Shown here: positions 45,430 through 54,989 of the stretch, in pieces
How positions within the stretch are numbered: the first letter of the stretch is position 1
Layout: each line of letters begins with the position of its first letter
Assembly: GCA_947496705.1 (NCBI GenBank)
Contig: CANMDW010000032.1
Span: 1-55,077 of the forward strand
DNA length: 55,077 bases
Origin: an uncultured Aquimarina sp.
GTDB lineage: Bacteria > Bacteroidota > Bacteroidia > Flavobacteriales > Flavobacteriaceae
Reading direction: 5' to 3'
Translations under genes and position numbers: made by a program
The notes under the pieces: model-generated
Databases searched by the model: none
What the model was told of the DNA's origin: nothing
Seen by the model: the letters and a program-made list of their open reading frames with translations, nothing else

Positions 45430-46452
45430 ATGAGTTCAAATAATAGAATGTTTGATATTAGAAAACCTCTTTCGAAGAAACACAAGCATAGACTTATTGT
45501 GCTTTCCTTCATAATTCCACTATTACTTTGGTTTGCTGTAAGTAATCTTCCCTTTCTCTGGCACCCAATGGTAAAGATTACAGATACAGGAAGCGTAGCA
45601 TACTTCAAGAAGGAAATGCTCATAAAGAAAGAGGTCTTTAAAATAGAAAATGAAAGAATGAAAAGTCGTGGGTTAAAATTGGCTCAAGGTGAACCTAGTA
45701 ACCCGATATACTTACCCGCACCCCAAGATGTGGTTACGAGCCTGTATAAAGCCTTTACAACCCCACCTAGAAGAACAGGAGAACCTTGGCTGCATGAAAG
45801 TCTATTTCATAGTATTAAAATCATATTCTGGGGTTTTTTTCTTTCTTCTATGATAGGAGTACCGTTAGGTATCTTATGTGGAACATTTAGCTTTTTTAAA
45901 CATTTGACAGAACCTTTCATAGAATTTTTCAGGTACTTGCCTGCTCCTGTATTTGGTGCATTAGCAGTAGCAATTCTTGGTATTAATGACGGCCCTAAAA
46001 TTGCAATTATTATTATCGGTACATTTTTTCAACAGGTATTGGTTATTTCCAATACCACCCGAAATATAGATGTTAGCTTAATTGAAGCTGCCCAAACATT
46101 AGGAGCAAAAAGATGGGCCACATTAAGAACAATTATTATACCAGGCATTCTGCCATATATATACAAGGATATGCGAATATTACTTGGTTGGGCCTGGACC
46201 TATTTGGTAGTTGCTGAGGTTATCGGAACAAGTACAGGTATCACATGGTTTATCAACCAACAAGCAAAATATAGAAATTTTGAGTATGTGTATGCATCAA
46301 TTTTAATTATTGGAATTGTAGGATTGTTATCTGATCAAATATTAGCGTATTTAGGGAATAAATTATTTTATTGGCAACATCTTCAACAAGACAAAAAAGA
46401 AAATGAGAGAACTACAACTACCAAGCTACAAAGAGCAAAGTCAAAAAGTTAA
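45430..46452 (+). CDS. ABC transporter permease (NitT/TauT type)
   Basis: I start at ATG 45430 (MSSNNRMFDIRKPLSK), not the in-frame TTG 17 codons upstream. An N-terminal span (IVLSFIIPLLLWFAVSNLPF) is followed by a long periplasmic section and then the binding-protein-dependent permease domain. The EAA loop is clear: EAAQTLGAKRWATLRTIIIP. Further hydrophobic segments include FWGFFLSSMIGVPLGILCG and VYASILIIGIVGLLSDQIL. The gene overlaps the ATPase gene by 50 bp, which implies translational coupling. With the lipoprotein and ATPase it forms a complete inner-membrane importer. Confidence 0.9.
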   Translation: MSSNNRMFDIRKPLSKKHKHRLIVLSFIIPLLLWFAVSNLPFLWHPMVKITDTGSVAYFKKEMLIKKEVFKIENERMKSRGLKLAQGEPSNPIYLPAPQDVVTSLYKAFTTPPRRTGEPWLHESLFHSIKIIFWGFFLSSMIGVPLGILCGTFSFFKHLTEPFIEFFRYLPAPVFGALAVAILGINDGPKIAIIIIGTFFQQVLVISNTTRNIDVSLIEAAQTLGAKRWATLRTIIIPGILPYIYKDMRILLGWAWTYLVVAEVIGTSTGITWFINQQAKYRNFEYVYASILIIGIVGLLSDQILAYLGNKLFYWQHLQQDKKENERTTTTKLQRAKSKS

Positions 46453-47290
46453 AGAACGCTTTGACAGAATTAAACAAAGAGAACTAATCTTAAAAGTTGA
46501 ACGTCTTTCAAAAACATTCGATTCTGAAAAAGGGCCTGTGTTAGACAATATATCCTTTCAAACCTATAGAAGAGAGTTTGTGTCTATTATTGGCCCATCT
46601 GGTTGCGGTAAATCTACAATGATAAGACTTATTGCTGGTTTAGAAGATATTGACTCTGGCAAAATCATTGTAAACAACAAAGAAATTTCTGGTCCAGGTA
46701 TAGAAAGAGGAATGGTTTTTCAAGGATATACCTTATTTCCATGGCTCACTGTTGTTGAAAATGTTATGTACGGACTCTTGCGGAAAAAAATGTTAAGAAC
46801 TGAAGCCAAAAACTGTGCATTAAATTGGGTGAAAATTGTTGGTTTAGAGAAATATCAAGATGCATATCCTTCCCAACTTTCTGGAGGCATGAAACAACGA
46901 GTTGCCATAGCACGTTCGATAGCTACACATCCAAAAATGCTATTAATGGACGAACCTTTTAGTGCATTAGACCCACAAACGCGTTCAAAAATGCAGGCAT
47001 ACTTACTTGAAATATGGAAAAATGTAAATATTTCTATTACGTTTATTACACATGATATAGATGAAGCAATATATCTTTCAGACAGAATTATAGTACTTAA
47101 AACTGATCCCGGAGAAATTCAAGAAATAATTGAAGTTCCAGTTCCTAGACCAAGAACACCAGAACAATTCTTATCACCAGAATTCTTAGCAACAAAAAAG
47201 CGATTAGAAGAACTGATTCATCCTAAAAAAGATGATGATGAAGTGAATCATATTATAATCCCTCCTGATATTAATGAAAATGTTCTATAA
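46403..47290 (+). CDS. ABC transporter ATP-binding protein (NitT/TauT type)
   Basis: The 295-aa protein has Walker A GPSGCGKST (64-72), a Q-loop in VFQGYTLFPWLT, the signature LSGGMKQRV (starts 159), Walker B LLMDEPFSALD and the switch His in ITHDIDEA. An extra ~30-residue N-terminal helix (KEQSQKVKERFDRIKQ) precedes the nucleotide-binding domain. It ends with a hydrophilic tail rich in K and D. It overlaps the permease and is followed by 127 bp before the first DUF1989 gene. It powers uptake of the cluster's substrate, probably guanidine. Confidence 0.92.
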   Translation: MRELQLPSYKEQSQKVKERFDRIKQRELILKVERLSKTFDSEKGPVLDNISFQTYRREFVSIIGPSGCGKSTMIRLIAGLEDIDSGKIIVNNKEISGPGIERGMVFQGYTLFPWLTVVENVMYGLLRKKMLRTEAKNCALNWVKIVGLEKYQDAYPSQLSGGMKQRVAIARSIATHPKMLLMDEPFSALDPQTRSKMQAYLLEIWKNVNISITFITHDIDEAIYLSDRIIVLKTDPGEIQEIIEVPVPRPRTPEQFLSPEFLATKKRLEELIHPKKDDDEVNHIIIPPDINENVL

Positions 47291-47417
47291 GTTAAATGAT
47301 GCAGTTGAGCATCAATGTAAATTGAATATAAGTACCTAATTTAATTAGCAAAAAAAAACTAGACACATATATATAATCTATAAAACAATTACATAAGAAA
47401 CCTAAAGAATTTATTTT

Positions 47418-48140
47418 ATGAATGATTTTGAAGAAAACGTAACTCTATTCGAAAAAGAAATCCCCGGAGGCTGGAATTTTAGTCATATATTAAAAAGAGG
47501 GACCTCTTTAAGACTCACAGATATTGAAGGAGGAGTAAATGCCTCTACTTTATTATTTAATCAAAAAGATTATAGTGAAAGATACAATATGGCTGACACT
47601 TTAAAAGCGCAATTTACATCATATATTACCAAAGGGCATGCGCTGTTTTCTGATATGGGGCGAATATTAGTTGCTGTTATTGAAGATACCTGTGGATGGC
47701 ACGATACAATGACTGCTTGTAGTACCCCTGTTACCAACATAGAAAAATATGGTAAAAAAAACTATCAAGAATTTAGAAACGAATACTACAGAGATGGTTT
47801 TACTAGCTTATTAACAGAAGTTTCAAAATATGACATGAGTCTAAGAGACATGCATTCGATGATTAATTTTTTTACACGAATTGACGTAGATCAAAACGGA
47901 GGATTGAGTTATACAAAACAAGCTAGAGCTGGAGCATTTGTGGATATACAAGCAGAAATGGATACATTGGTTGTAATCAATACATGTCCTCACCCAATGA
48001 ATCCAGAGCCAAATTATAGTCCAAAACCGTTAAAGATTACTGTTTGGGAATCTAATTATTCACAAAAAGAAAATCCGTCATACCATTTGCGTGACGAAAA
48101 CAAAAGAGGCTTTATAAATACTACAAATTACAACAAATAA
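47418..48140 (+). CDS. DUF1989 protein, probable carboxyguanidine deiminase subunit (larger)
   Basis: The 240-aa protein belongs to the DUF1989 family known as urea-carboxylase-associated proteins. Visible conserved blocks are GALF-like HALFSDMGR, EDTCGWHDTMTACST, NFFTRIDVDQNG and TCPHPMNPEPNY. The Cys/His in these blocks probably hold a metal ion. Two such proteins together were shown in other bacteria to deiminate carboxyguanidine to allophanate (CgdAB); I do not assign the A/B letter. The next gene, its paralogue, starts 13 bp after this stop, which fits a heteromer. Without the partner it may be inactive. Substrate assignment is from cluster context and family literature. Confidence 0.82.
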   Translation: MNDFEENVTLFEKEIPGGWNFSHILKRGTSLRLTDIEGGVNASTLLFNQKDYSERYNMADTLKAQFTSYITKGHALFSDMGRILVAVIEDTCGWHDTMTACSTPVTNIEKYGKKNYQEFRNEYYRDGFTSLLTEVSKYDMSLRDMHSMINFFTRIDVDQNGGLSYTKQARAGAFVDIQAEMDTLVVINTCPHPMNPEPNYSPKPLKITVWESNYSQKENPSYHLRDENKRGFINTTNYNK

Positions 48141-48153
48141 CAACATATTGATT

Positions 48154-48777
48154 ATGACTTTTGAACCAAAAAACGCAATGTATAATACAGTAGTCTTGGC
48201 AGGAGATTATTGGTCACATATAATTAAAGCAGGTCAAACATTAAGGATTATTGATTGCGAAGGAAACCAAGCTGCAGACACTATGTTCTATGCTATCAGT
48301 AACCCACAAGAAAGGTATAGTGCGCAAGACACCATAAACCATCAAAAAAATGTTTACCTCACCAAAGGGAGTCAATTGATATCCAATTTAGGCAATCTAT
48401 TGCTAACAATTACTGAAGATACCTGCGGAAGACATGACACACTTGGTGGTGCTTGTTCTGCAGAAAGTAACTCTGTAAGATACGATTTAGAAAAAATTAA
48501 TATGCACAATTGCCGAGATTCTTTTGTTGCTGCTCTTAGAGAACATAATTTAGAATTGGGAAAAAAAGATTTAAATAGTAATATTAATTTCTTTATGAAT
48601 GTTCCAATATCGCCAGATGGAAAATCTACTTTTTCGGATGGAATTTCTGAAAAAGGAAAATATGTACAATTAAAAGCAGCAATAGATGTTTTATGCATTA
48701 TTAGTAATTGTCCGCAGCTTAATAACCCTTGCAACGCATTTAATCCAACTCCAATAGCGTTGCTTATTTGGGAATAA
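48154..48777 (+). CDS. DUF1989 protein, probable carboxyguanidine deiminase subunit (smaller)
   Basis: I use ATG 48154 (MTFEPKNAMYN), not the TTG two codons before it. The 207-aa protein is a paralogue of the preceding one, with IIDCEGNQAADTMFY, SQLISNLGN, EDTCGRHDTLGGACSAES, NFFMNVPISPDG and NCPQLNNPCNAFNPTP. The C-x-x-H-D-T and N-C-P motifs are shared with the larger subunit. The extra Cys in GGACSAE and NPCNAF distinguish it. Role: the other half of the carboxyguanidine deiminase, releasing ammonia and giving allophanate. The 168 bp after it hold palindromic repeats rather than a gene. Confidence 0.82.
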   Translation: MTFEPKNAMYNTVVLAGDYWSHIIKAGQTLRIIDCEGNQAADTMFYAISNPQERYSAQDTINHQKNVYLTKGSQLISNLGNLLLTITEDTCGRHDTLGGACSAESNSVRYDLEKINMHNCRDSFVAALREHNLELGKKDLNSNINFFMNVPISPDGKSTFSDGISEKGKYVQLKAAIDVLCIISNCPQLNNPCNAFNPTPIALLIWE

Positions 48778-48785
48778 ATTATCCT

Positions 48786-48908
48786 CGAGGTAGGGCCATC
48801 GCGGTATTCAATGAAAGAAAGTTTATTTTTTAGTTTTATGAAAACCTCAGGTTTTCAAACTTTTCTCTAAACCACCGAGGCAGAGCCTGCCTGGATCGGC
48901 AGACAGGC
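48786..48908. repeat. Intergenic palindromic repeat region
   Basis: The 168-bp gap between the DUF1989 and carboxylase genes contains two copies of CGAGGYAGRGCC (48786-48797 and 48876-48887), a perfect 9-bp inverted repeat TGAAAACCT-C-AGGTTTTCA (48839-48857), and a GC-rich hairpin (GCCTG..CTG pairing with CAG..CAGGC, 48885-48908). The base composition is much richer in G+C than the flanks. It looks like a small REP-like or MITE-like element of the kind scattered in marine flavobacteria. It could also attenuate or process the transcript. Confidence 0.55.
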
Positions 48909-48945
48909 GTCGGGAAATTTTATTAATAAAACATAGGTTTTTCTT

Positions 48946-51900
48946 ATGATACAGAGAGTGTTAATTGTAAATCGTGGTGAAATTGCGGTTAGAATTATTA
49001 AAACCCTTAAAAAAATGGGTAAAGTAGCGATAGCTATATACAACGAAGCCGATACAAATACCGCGCACATGCTAGAAGCCGATGAAGCTTTTTATATTGG
49101 TTCTGGTAGTGTTTCTGAAACCTATTTGAAAATAGATGCTATTCTAAAAATTATTAAAGAACAAAATATTGATGCGGTACATCCTGGTTACGGACTTTTG
49201 AGCGAGAACTCGACTTTTGCTACAAATTTAGAAAACTTAGGGATAGTTTTTTTGGGGCCAACCCCGCAGCAAATAGAAGCATTTGGGCTCAAACATAAAG
49301 CAAGAGAAATTGCTATTAAAAGTGGATTGCCAATCCTTACCGGAACGGGCTTATTATCCTCTTACAAAGAAGCACAAGAGGCAGCCAATTCAATAGGATA
49401 TCCTGTTATATTAAAAAGTACCGGTGGCGGTGGCGGTATTGGTATGCAAATATGTTATACAAAAGATGAATTAGAATCTGCCTATCAAACTGTAGTTTCT
49501 TTAGCAGAAAAGAATTTTTCAAATGGTGGGGTGTTCTTAGAAAAATTTTTGGTAACAGCCAGACATGTAGAAGTACAAATTTTTGGTGATGGAAAAGGTG
49601 GTGGAATAGTTCTGGGTGATAGAGATTGCTCTATACAAAGACGTTCACAAAAAATTATTGAAGAGACCCCTGCTCCCAACATATCAGATGATATACGACA
49701 AGCTCTATACAATGGTGCCAGAAATTTGATGAAACAAGTTATGTATAGAAGTGCTGGTACCATAGAATTTTTATATGATGAAACAAATAAAGAATTTTAC
49801 TTTCTTGAAGTAAACACAAGACTTCAGGTAGAACATACAATTACAGAAGAGGTTTTTAACATTGATATTGTTGAAGCCATGGTGTTGCTTCAAGAAGAAC
49901 GTTTTAATTTTCCTAAAGACCCAAAACCTACAGGAGCTTCAATGCAATTTAGATTGTATTCTGAAGATCCTTATAAAAACTACATGCCGGCTACAGGTTT
50001 AGTTACTAAATTAAATTTTCCGGAAGAAGCAAGAATAGATACATGGATACGAGAAGGTATTGAAGTCTCTCCGCTTTTCGACCCGCTGTTAGCCAAAATA
50101 ATTGTTACCGCAGAGAATAGAGAAAAATGTGTCAAAAAAGCCATTGATATACTTTCCAAAACAACGATAGAAGGTGTAGAAACTAATTTAGAATTTTTAT
50201 TAGCAATAGCAAAAAGCGGGTCTTTTGCTCAAGCCAATCTTTCTACAAAATTTTTAGATACTTTTCACTATACAAGTACTGCAATAGATATAGTATCACC
50301 TGGCACATTTACAACTATTCAGGATTATCCAGGCAGAAAAAAATATTGGATGGTTGGTATACCTCCTTCAGGCCCTATGGATAGTCGTTCTTTTAGAATT
50401 GGAAACCGCTTATTGGGAAACCCTGAAAATGCTGCGGGTTTAGAGATTACTCTTGAAGGACCAAGAATTCAGTTCAGAACCGAAACCTATTTTGTAATTA
50501 CAGGAGCAAACATACAGGCACAGTTGAATGATAAACCTCTAAAAAACTATAAAATTTACAAGGCCGAAAAAGATGAAATCCTTTCACTAGAAAAGATACA
50601 AGATGCTGGGCAGCGATCTTATCTTCTTTTTGCAGGAGGTTTAGATGTTTCCAATTACCTTGGGAGTACATCTACTTTTACTTTGGGTGCCATGGGTGGG
50701 CATTGTGGTCGTACCCTAAGATTAGGAGATGTACTTCATTTAAATACCTACAAAAACAAACCACCAAATAGAGCATTTATTTTACCCGAAATTTCTCCCG
50801 AGATAACCATAGATGTTATGTATGGACCTCATGGGTCACCTGATTTTTTCACCGATGAATATATTGAAGAATTTCTTGAAGCTACTTGGCGCATTCATTT
50901 TAACTCTTCGCGTACAGGGGTTAGATTAATCGGTCCTGCACCAAAATGGACAAGAACAGATGGTGGCGAAGCAGGATTGCACCCTTCTAATATACACGAT
51001 AACGCATATGCAATAGGCTCCATAGATTTTACAGGAGACACACCTATTATTCTTGGCCCTGATGGTCCAAGTTTAGGAGGTTTTGTGTGTCCTTTTACTA
51101 TTATAAAAGCCGATTTATGGAAAATTGGGCAACTTTCTACAAAATCAAAGATTAAATTTAATATTGTTACCTATGAACAGGCTTTAGAAAAAGAAAATGC
51201 GGTAGCGTTATTAATACATAAATTAGAAGGAAATATCCCTACATACGAAGCGGCAAATATTAATAGTTTAACGCCTGTATTAGAACACTATACTTTTAAA
51301 CAACATCAAGTTGTTATCCGCCAATCCGGAGATGATAATATACTTGTAGAATTAGGCGAATTGGAGTTAGATCTTGAATTACGACTTATTATTCACAAAA
51401 TATATCAAGCTTTTGTAAAAGAAGAGTTGGCGGGTATTATTGATTTAACACCTGGAGTTCGCTCACTACAAATTCACTTTACTTCTTCTTTGATAAGCCG
51501 TAAAGAATTATTAACTAAAATCTCGAGTATCTTATCAGATTTAGAAGATACTGAAGATATCATTGTACCTTCTAGAATAGTTCATTTACCAATTAGCTGG
51601 AATGATCCACAGGCAAAACTAGCTATGGAAAAATACCATACGACAGTTCGTTCTGATGCTCCTTGGTCTCCAGACAACATTGAATTTATTAGAAGAATAA
51701 ATGGATTAGATACTATAGATCAGGTAAAGGATATTATTTTTGAAGCTAATAATTTGGTATTAGGACTTGGTGATGTTTATTTGGGAGCCCCAATAGCAAC
51801 TCCTCTAGACCCAAGACAGAGGCTAGTTACTACAAAATATAACCCGGCCAGGACGTGGACTCCAGATAATGCAGTGGGTATTGGTGGCGCCTATTTATGT

Positions 51901-52560
51901 ATCTATGGAATGGAAGGGCCAGGAGGTTATCAATTATTTGGAAGAACCCTCCAGATGTGGAATACCTATCCAAAAGGAGCCTATTTTACTAAAGAAAAAC
52001 CTTTTTTACTTCGTTTTTTTGATCAAATAAAATTTTTCCCGGTATCTGCTGAAGAATTATTAAAAATAAGGCGCGATTTCCCACAAGGACGATATCATCT
52101 AAAAATAGAAGAGGTTTCTTTTAGTCTTAAAGCATATAAAGAATTCTTGGCAGAAAATGACAAAGAAATATGTGCTTTTAAAGAAAAGCAGCAGAAAGCA
52201 TTTCAGGATGAAAAAAATGAATGGATTAGGACAGGTAAGCTTAATTTTAGTCAAGAAGAGCAAGTTGTTACCAAAGAAGATTCAAAAATCACCATTCCAG
52301 AGAACTCAGAGCTTGTTGAGTCACCTCTCTCTGCTGTTGTATGGAAGGTGTTAATCAAAGAGGGAGATAAGGTAAAAAAGAACCAACCTGTTATTACTCT
52401 TGAAAGTATGAAAATGGAATTTACAATTGTAAGTCACGTCGATGGCTATGCTAATGGCGTATTTGTGCATGAGGGTAAAGAAGTACATGCAGGAGATTAT
52501 TTGATTTCAATAAAAAATAGAAATGACAATACAAGAAATACAAGGATTAATCGTCGATGA
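48946..52560 (+). CDS. Biotin-dependent guanidine/urea carboxylase
   Basis: The 1204-aa protein carries all parts of a urea-carboxylase-type enzyme. The biotin carboxylase domain (1 to ~440) has VNRGEIAVRIIKT, the ATP-loop STGGGGGIGMQ and EVNTRLQVEH (288-297). The carboxyltransferase region has CT_A_B (~450-760; GPSLGGFVCPFT) and CT_C_D (~775-1010; TPGVRSLQIHF and GIGGAYLCIYGMEGPGGYQ). A biotin carrier domain ends the chain, with the biotinylated Lys1156 in ESMKMEF. It carboxylates its substrate using ATP and bicarbonate. Asp694 in SIDFTGD appears to sit where urea-specific enzymes have Asn; with the DUF1989 pair this favours guanidine. The allophanate hydrolase is a separate gene overlapping by 38 bp, unlike the fused yeast enzyme. 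Confidence 0.92.
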   Translation: MIQRVLIVNRGEIAVRIIKTLKKMGKVAIAIYNEADTNTAHMLEADEAFYIGSGSVSETYLKIDAILKIIKEQNIDAVHPGYGLLSENSTFATNLENLGIVFLGPTPQQIEAFGLKHKAREIAIKSGLPILTGTGLLSSYKEAQEAANSIGYPVILKSTGGGGGIGMQICYTKDELESAYQTVVSLAEKNFSNGGVFLEKFLVTARHVEVQIFGDGKGGGIVLGDRDCSIQRRSQKIIEETPAPNISDDIRQALYNGARNLMKQVMYRSAGTIEFLYDETNKEFYFLEVNTRLQVEHTITEEVFNIDIVEAMVLLQEERFNFPKDPKPTGASMQFRLYSEDPYKNYMPATGLVTKLNFPEEARIDTWIREGIEVSPLFDPLLAKIIVTAENREKCVKKAIDILSKTTIEGVETNLEFLLAIAKSGSFAQANLSTKFLDTFHYTSTAIDIVSPGTFTTIQDYPGRKKYWMVGIPPSGPMDSRSFRIGNRLLGNPENAAGLEITLEGPRIQFRTETYFVITGANIQAQLNDKPLKNYKIYKAEKDEILSLEKIQDAGQRSYLLFAGGLDVSNYLGSTSTFTLGAMGGHCGRTLRLGDVLHLNTYKNKPPNRAFILPEISPEITIDVMYGPHGSPDFFTDEYIEEFLEATWRIHFNSSRTGVRLIGPAPKWTRTDGGEAGLHPSNIHDNAYAIGSIDFTGDTPIILGPDGPSLGGFVCPFTIIKADLWKIGQLSTKSKIKFNIVTYEQALEKENAVALLIHKLEGNIPTYEAANINSLTPVLEHYTFKQHQVVIRQSGDDNILVELGELELDLELRLIIHKIYQAFVKEELAGIIDLTPGVRSLQIHFTSSLISRKELLTKISSILSDLEDTEDIIVPSRIVHLPISWNDPQAKLAMEKYHTTVRSDAPWSPDNIEFIRRINGLDTIDQVKDIIFEANNLVLGLGDVYLGAPIATPLDPRQRLVTTKYNPARTWTPDNAVGIGGAYLCIYGMEGPGGYQLFGRTLQMWNTYPKGAYFTKEKPFLLRFFDQIKFFPVSAEELLKIRRDFPQGRYHLKIEEVSFSLKAYKEFLAENDKEICAFKEKQQKAFQDEKNEWIRTGKLNFSQEEQVVTKEDSKITIPENSELVESPLSAVVWKVLIKEGDKVKKNQPVITLESMKMEFTIVSHVDGYANGVFVHEGKEVHAGDYLISIKNRNDNTRNTRINRR

Positions 52561-54259
52561 TTTTAGAGTTTATAAACAAACATTAATAGCTAATCAACAA
52601 TTAATCCATGAAAAACTAATCGAAGAAAATATTTTCATCAGTGCATTAGATGTAAAAATTCTTTCTGAAAAAATTGATCAGACACAAAATATGTGTCCGA
52701 ACAAATACCCGCTTCTGGGTGTTCCATTTGCTGCTAAAGATAATATTGATGTGGCTGGTTATAGCACAACTGCGGGCTGCAAAGCCTATGGTTTTAAACC
52801 CGATGATTCTGCTTTTGCAGTAAAAATGCTAGAAGCTGCCGGAGCTATATGCATAGGTAAAACCAATATGGATCAATTTGCTACCGGGCTAGTTGGCACA
52901 CGTTCATCTTATGGGATTTCTAAAAATTATTATAATGAAGCGTATATACCCGGGGGGTCAAGTTCTGGTTCTGCAAGTGCAATTACTGCTGGGTATGTTC
53001 CCTTTTCATTAGGAACAGATACCGCTGGATCTGGTCGTGTTCCTGCTGCGTTTCAAAATCTCATTGGTTTTAAACCAAGTAAAGGTATCATTTCGACTTC
53101 GGGAGTTGTACCTGCCTGTAAATCGTTAGACTGTGTATCTATTTTTGCCAAGAAACTACAGGATATAGAGCCTGTTTTGTCTGTAATGGCTGCTTACGAT
53201 CCAAATGATACGTATAGTAGAGAAAACAAACAACTTCCAATAAGCTACACCAATACAATTGCTGTTCCTCTTAAAGAAAACCTGAATTTTTTCGGAAATA
53301 TACATTATGAAAAAGCGTATCATGAATTTATTGAATCTCTAAAAACTAAAGGCTTTAATATAGAAGAAATTGATTTTTTACCAATGTTTGAAGTTGCAAA
53401 ACTTTTATACGATGGGCCATGGGTGGCAGAAAGATATCATAGTGTTGGTGAATTTATAGAACAAAATGAAACAGAGGTGCTAGCCATCATCAAAAAAATT
53501 ATTTTAGGAGGAAAAAAACCTTCTGCAAGCTCTTATTTTGATGCCGAATATAAGTTGACTTCTTTCGAAAAAACGTTTAAAAACTATACTGAAAAATTCA
53601 CAATTTTTATAATGCCAACAGTAGGAAGTATTTATACGTTGGAAGAAATAAATAATGACCCCATTCATCTAAATTCAAACTTAGGTTATTACACAAATTT
53701 TATGAATTTACTGGATTGTTCAGCTATTGCGCTACCTGTATCAATTACCGAAGGAAACCTTCCTTTTGGTATTACTTTATTTTCTACTGCTTTTAATGAT
53801 AATAATTTATTGAACATGGCAAATTCTATGTGTAAAAAAGAAATACTTAACCTACCTAGTACAAAAACAAAGTATATAGATCTTGCTGTTTGCGGTGCTC
53901 ATAAAACAGGAGGTACTTTAAATTACCAATTACTTGAAATAGGTGCTGTTTACAAATCGACAGTTAAAACAACATCAGAGTATCGTTTTTATGCCTTAGA
54001 AGATATGGTTCCTCCAAGACCAGGTTTGGTAAAGGATAAAGAGCATGGAGGTCAAATAGAGGTGCAGATATGGAAAGTTCCTTCAAAAGAATTAAGTGGC
54101 TTTATTAATCAAATAGGGGCACCTTTAGGTTTTGGAAAAGTATCTTTAGAAAATGGAAAATCGGTTACTTCATTTTTATGTGAAAACTTTGCACTTGAGG
54201 GAGCTAAAGAAATTACAGATCTTCAAACTTGGGAAGCTTATCTAGCCTCTAAAATTTAA
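52523..54259 (+). CDS. atzF: Allophanate hydrolase
   Basis: The 578-aa protein has the amidase-signature core: catalytic Lys72 in AAKDNIDVAGY, cis-Ser146 in GGSSSGSAS and nucleophile Ser170 in GTDTAGSGRVPAAF. The 24-residue Ser-Ser spacing is that of the family. The C-terminal ~125 residues (from about 450; AVCGAHKTGG, YRFYALEDMVPPRPGL, GFGKVSLENGK) form the extra domain of true allophanate hydrolases, which processes the first reaction product. This separates it from GatA-type amidases. It converts allophanate to ammonia and CO2, the last step of the pathway. The start lies inside the carboxylase gene (38-bp overlap), so translation is probably coupled. No clear terminator follows. Confidence 0.93.
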   Translation: MTIQEIQGLIVDDFRVYKQTLIANQQLIHEKLIEENIFISALDVKILSEKIDQTQNMCPNKYPLLGVPFAAKDNIDVAGYSTTAGCKAYGFKPDDSAFAVKMLEAAGAICIGKTNMDQFATGLVGTRSSYGISKNYYNEAYIPGGSSSGSASAITAGYVPFSLGTDTAGSGRVPAAFQNLIGFKPSKGIISTSGVVPACKSLDCVSIFAKKLQDIEPVLSVMAAYDPNDTYSRENKQLPISYTNTIAVPLKENLNFFGNIHYEKAYHEFIESLKTKGFNIEEIDFLPMFEVAKLLYDGPWVAERYHSVGEFIEQNETEVLAIIKKIILGGKKPSASSYFDAEYKLTSFEKTFKNYTEKFTIFIMPTVGSIYTLEEINNDPIHLNSNLGYYTNFMNLLDCSAIALPVSITEGNLPFGITLFSTAFNDNNLLNMANSMCKKEILNLPSTKTKYIDLAVCGAHKTGGTLNYQLLEIGAVYKSTVKTTSEYRFYALEDMVPPRPGLVKDKEHGGQIEVQIWKVPSKELSGFINQIGAPLGFGKVSLENGKSVTSFLCENFALEGAKEITDLQTWEAYLASKI

Positions 54260-54292
54260 TTTTTTAAACTATAAGATTCTTGCATTTAGCAA

Positions 54293-54981
54293 CTTTTTTT
54301 AAGGTATCCATTACTTAAGAGAGAGGCCTAACATGGGTCCAAACTCTATATTTTACCTTGTTTTCTCCGTACCATTGGGCGCGTGTGGTTGAGTTATGCT
54401 CACAATACGATCAGCACAAGTATTGGTGGCTTGGCTTACATTCATTGTTGTTGGCTATAAAGTTGATGGATGACCAAAAGATCTTTGTATTGTTTACTGT
54501 TTAGTAAAGTTAGGCTATCATTTCCTAAGATATCCAGCATTTTATCTATATGTCCCAAATTGTGTTGCACACAATTCAATGAAACCCTCAAGGCTTTCCT
54601 GATCTCCTTTTTGTTTTAGTTCTTCTTTTTAGCTTCGGCTAAATACCGTTTATGGGCACTTCTTCGATATGCCCTAGATTTGAGGGGTAATTTATCACAC
54701 AGCAATTCAAAGAGTTTGTCGATCAGGGCTTCGGTCTTTATCCTTGCTTCATTAACCAACCCCAGGTCATTTGGGTAACGGATGTACTAATCAGCAATGG
54801 TGGATCTATTTTTTGTGCATCTCTATAAAAAGAGTAGGTGAGAACAGGTGCTTTGGGTGGTAATGGTCAAGTCTTAAGAAAAATTGCATATATGGGTTCT
54901 CACTGAGAATATCCAAGGTTTCCTCAACCGATATACATAATGTATGTTTGATAATAAAAGCACCGATGATTATCCTTGGGT
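54293..54981 (-). pseudogene. Decayed IS5-like transposase fragment
   Basis: Read on the minus strand, broken pieces of an IS5-type transposase appear in order. They are PRIIIGAFIIKH then ENPYMQFFLRL (54870-54981), YPNDLGLVNEARIKTEALI and SRAYRRSAHKRYLAEAKKK (54619-54787), LLVIHQLYSQQQ, and finally SITQPHA/RPMVR and FGPMLGLSL (54300-54420). The pieces are split by several stops and at least two frame changes. The N-terminal end and the catalytic C-terminal half are missing. No terminal inverted repeats were seen. It marks an old insertion beside the nitrogen cluster and cannot encode active transposase. Confidence 0.85.
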
Positions 54982-54989
54982 TTTTGGGT

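Noticed and set aside
47297..47314. Hairpin after the ATPase gene as terminator or riboswitch
   Set aside because: A 6-bp stem (TGATGC/GCATCA) with an AGTTGA loop, no T tract and no second hairpin of the guanidine-II type.
48946..52560. Acetyl-, propionyl- or pyruvate carboxylase
   Set aside because: The N-terminal and biotin domains are shared, but the carboxyltransferase is of the KipI/KipA type (CT_A_B and CT_C_D), found in urea/guanidine carboxylases.
52523..54259. GatA (Glu-tRNA amidotransferase subunit A)
   Set aside because: The amidase core alone would allow it, but the C-terminal allophanate-hydrolase domain and the carboxylase neighbour decide for AtzF.
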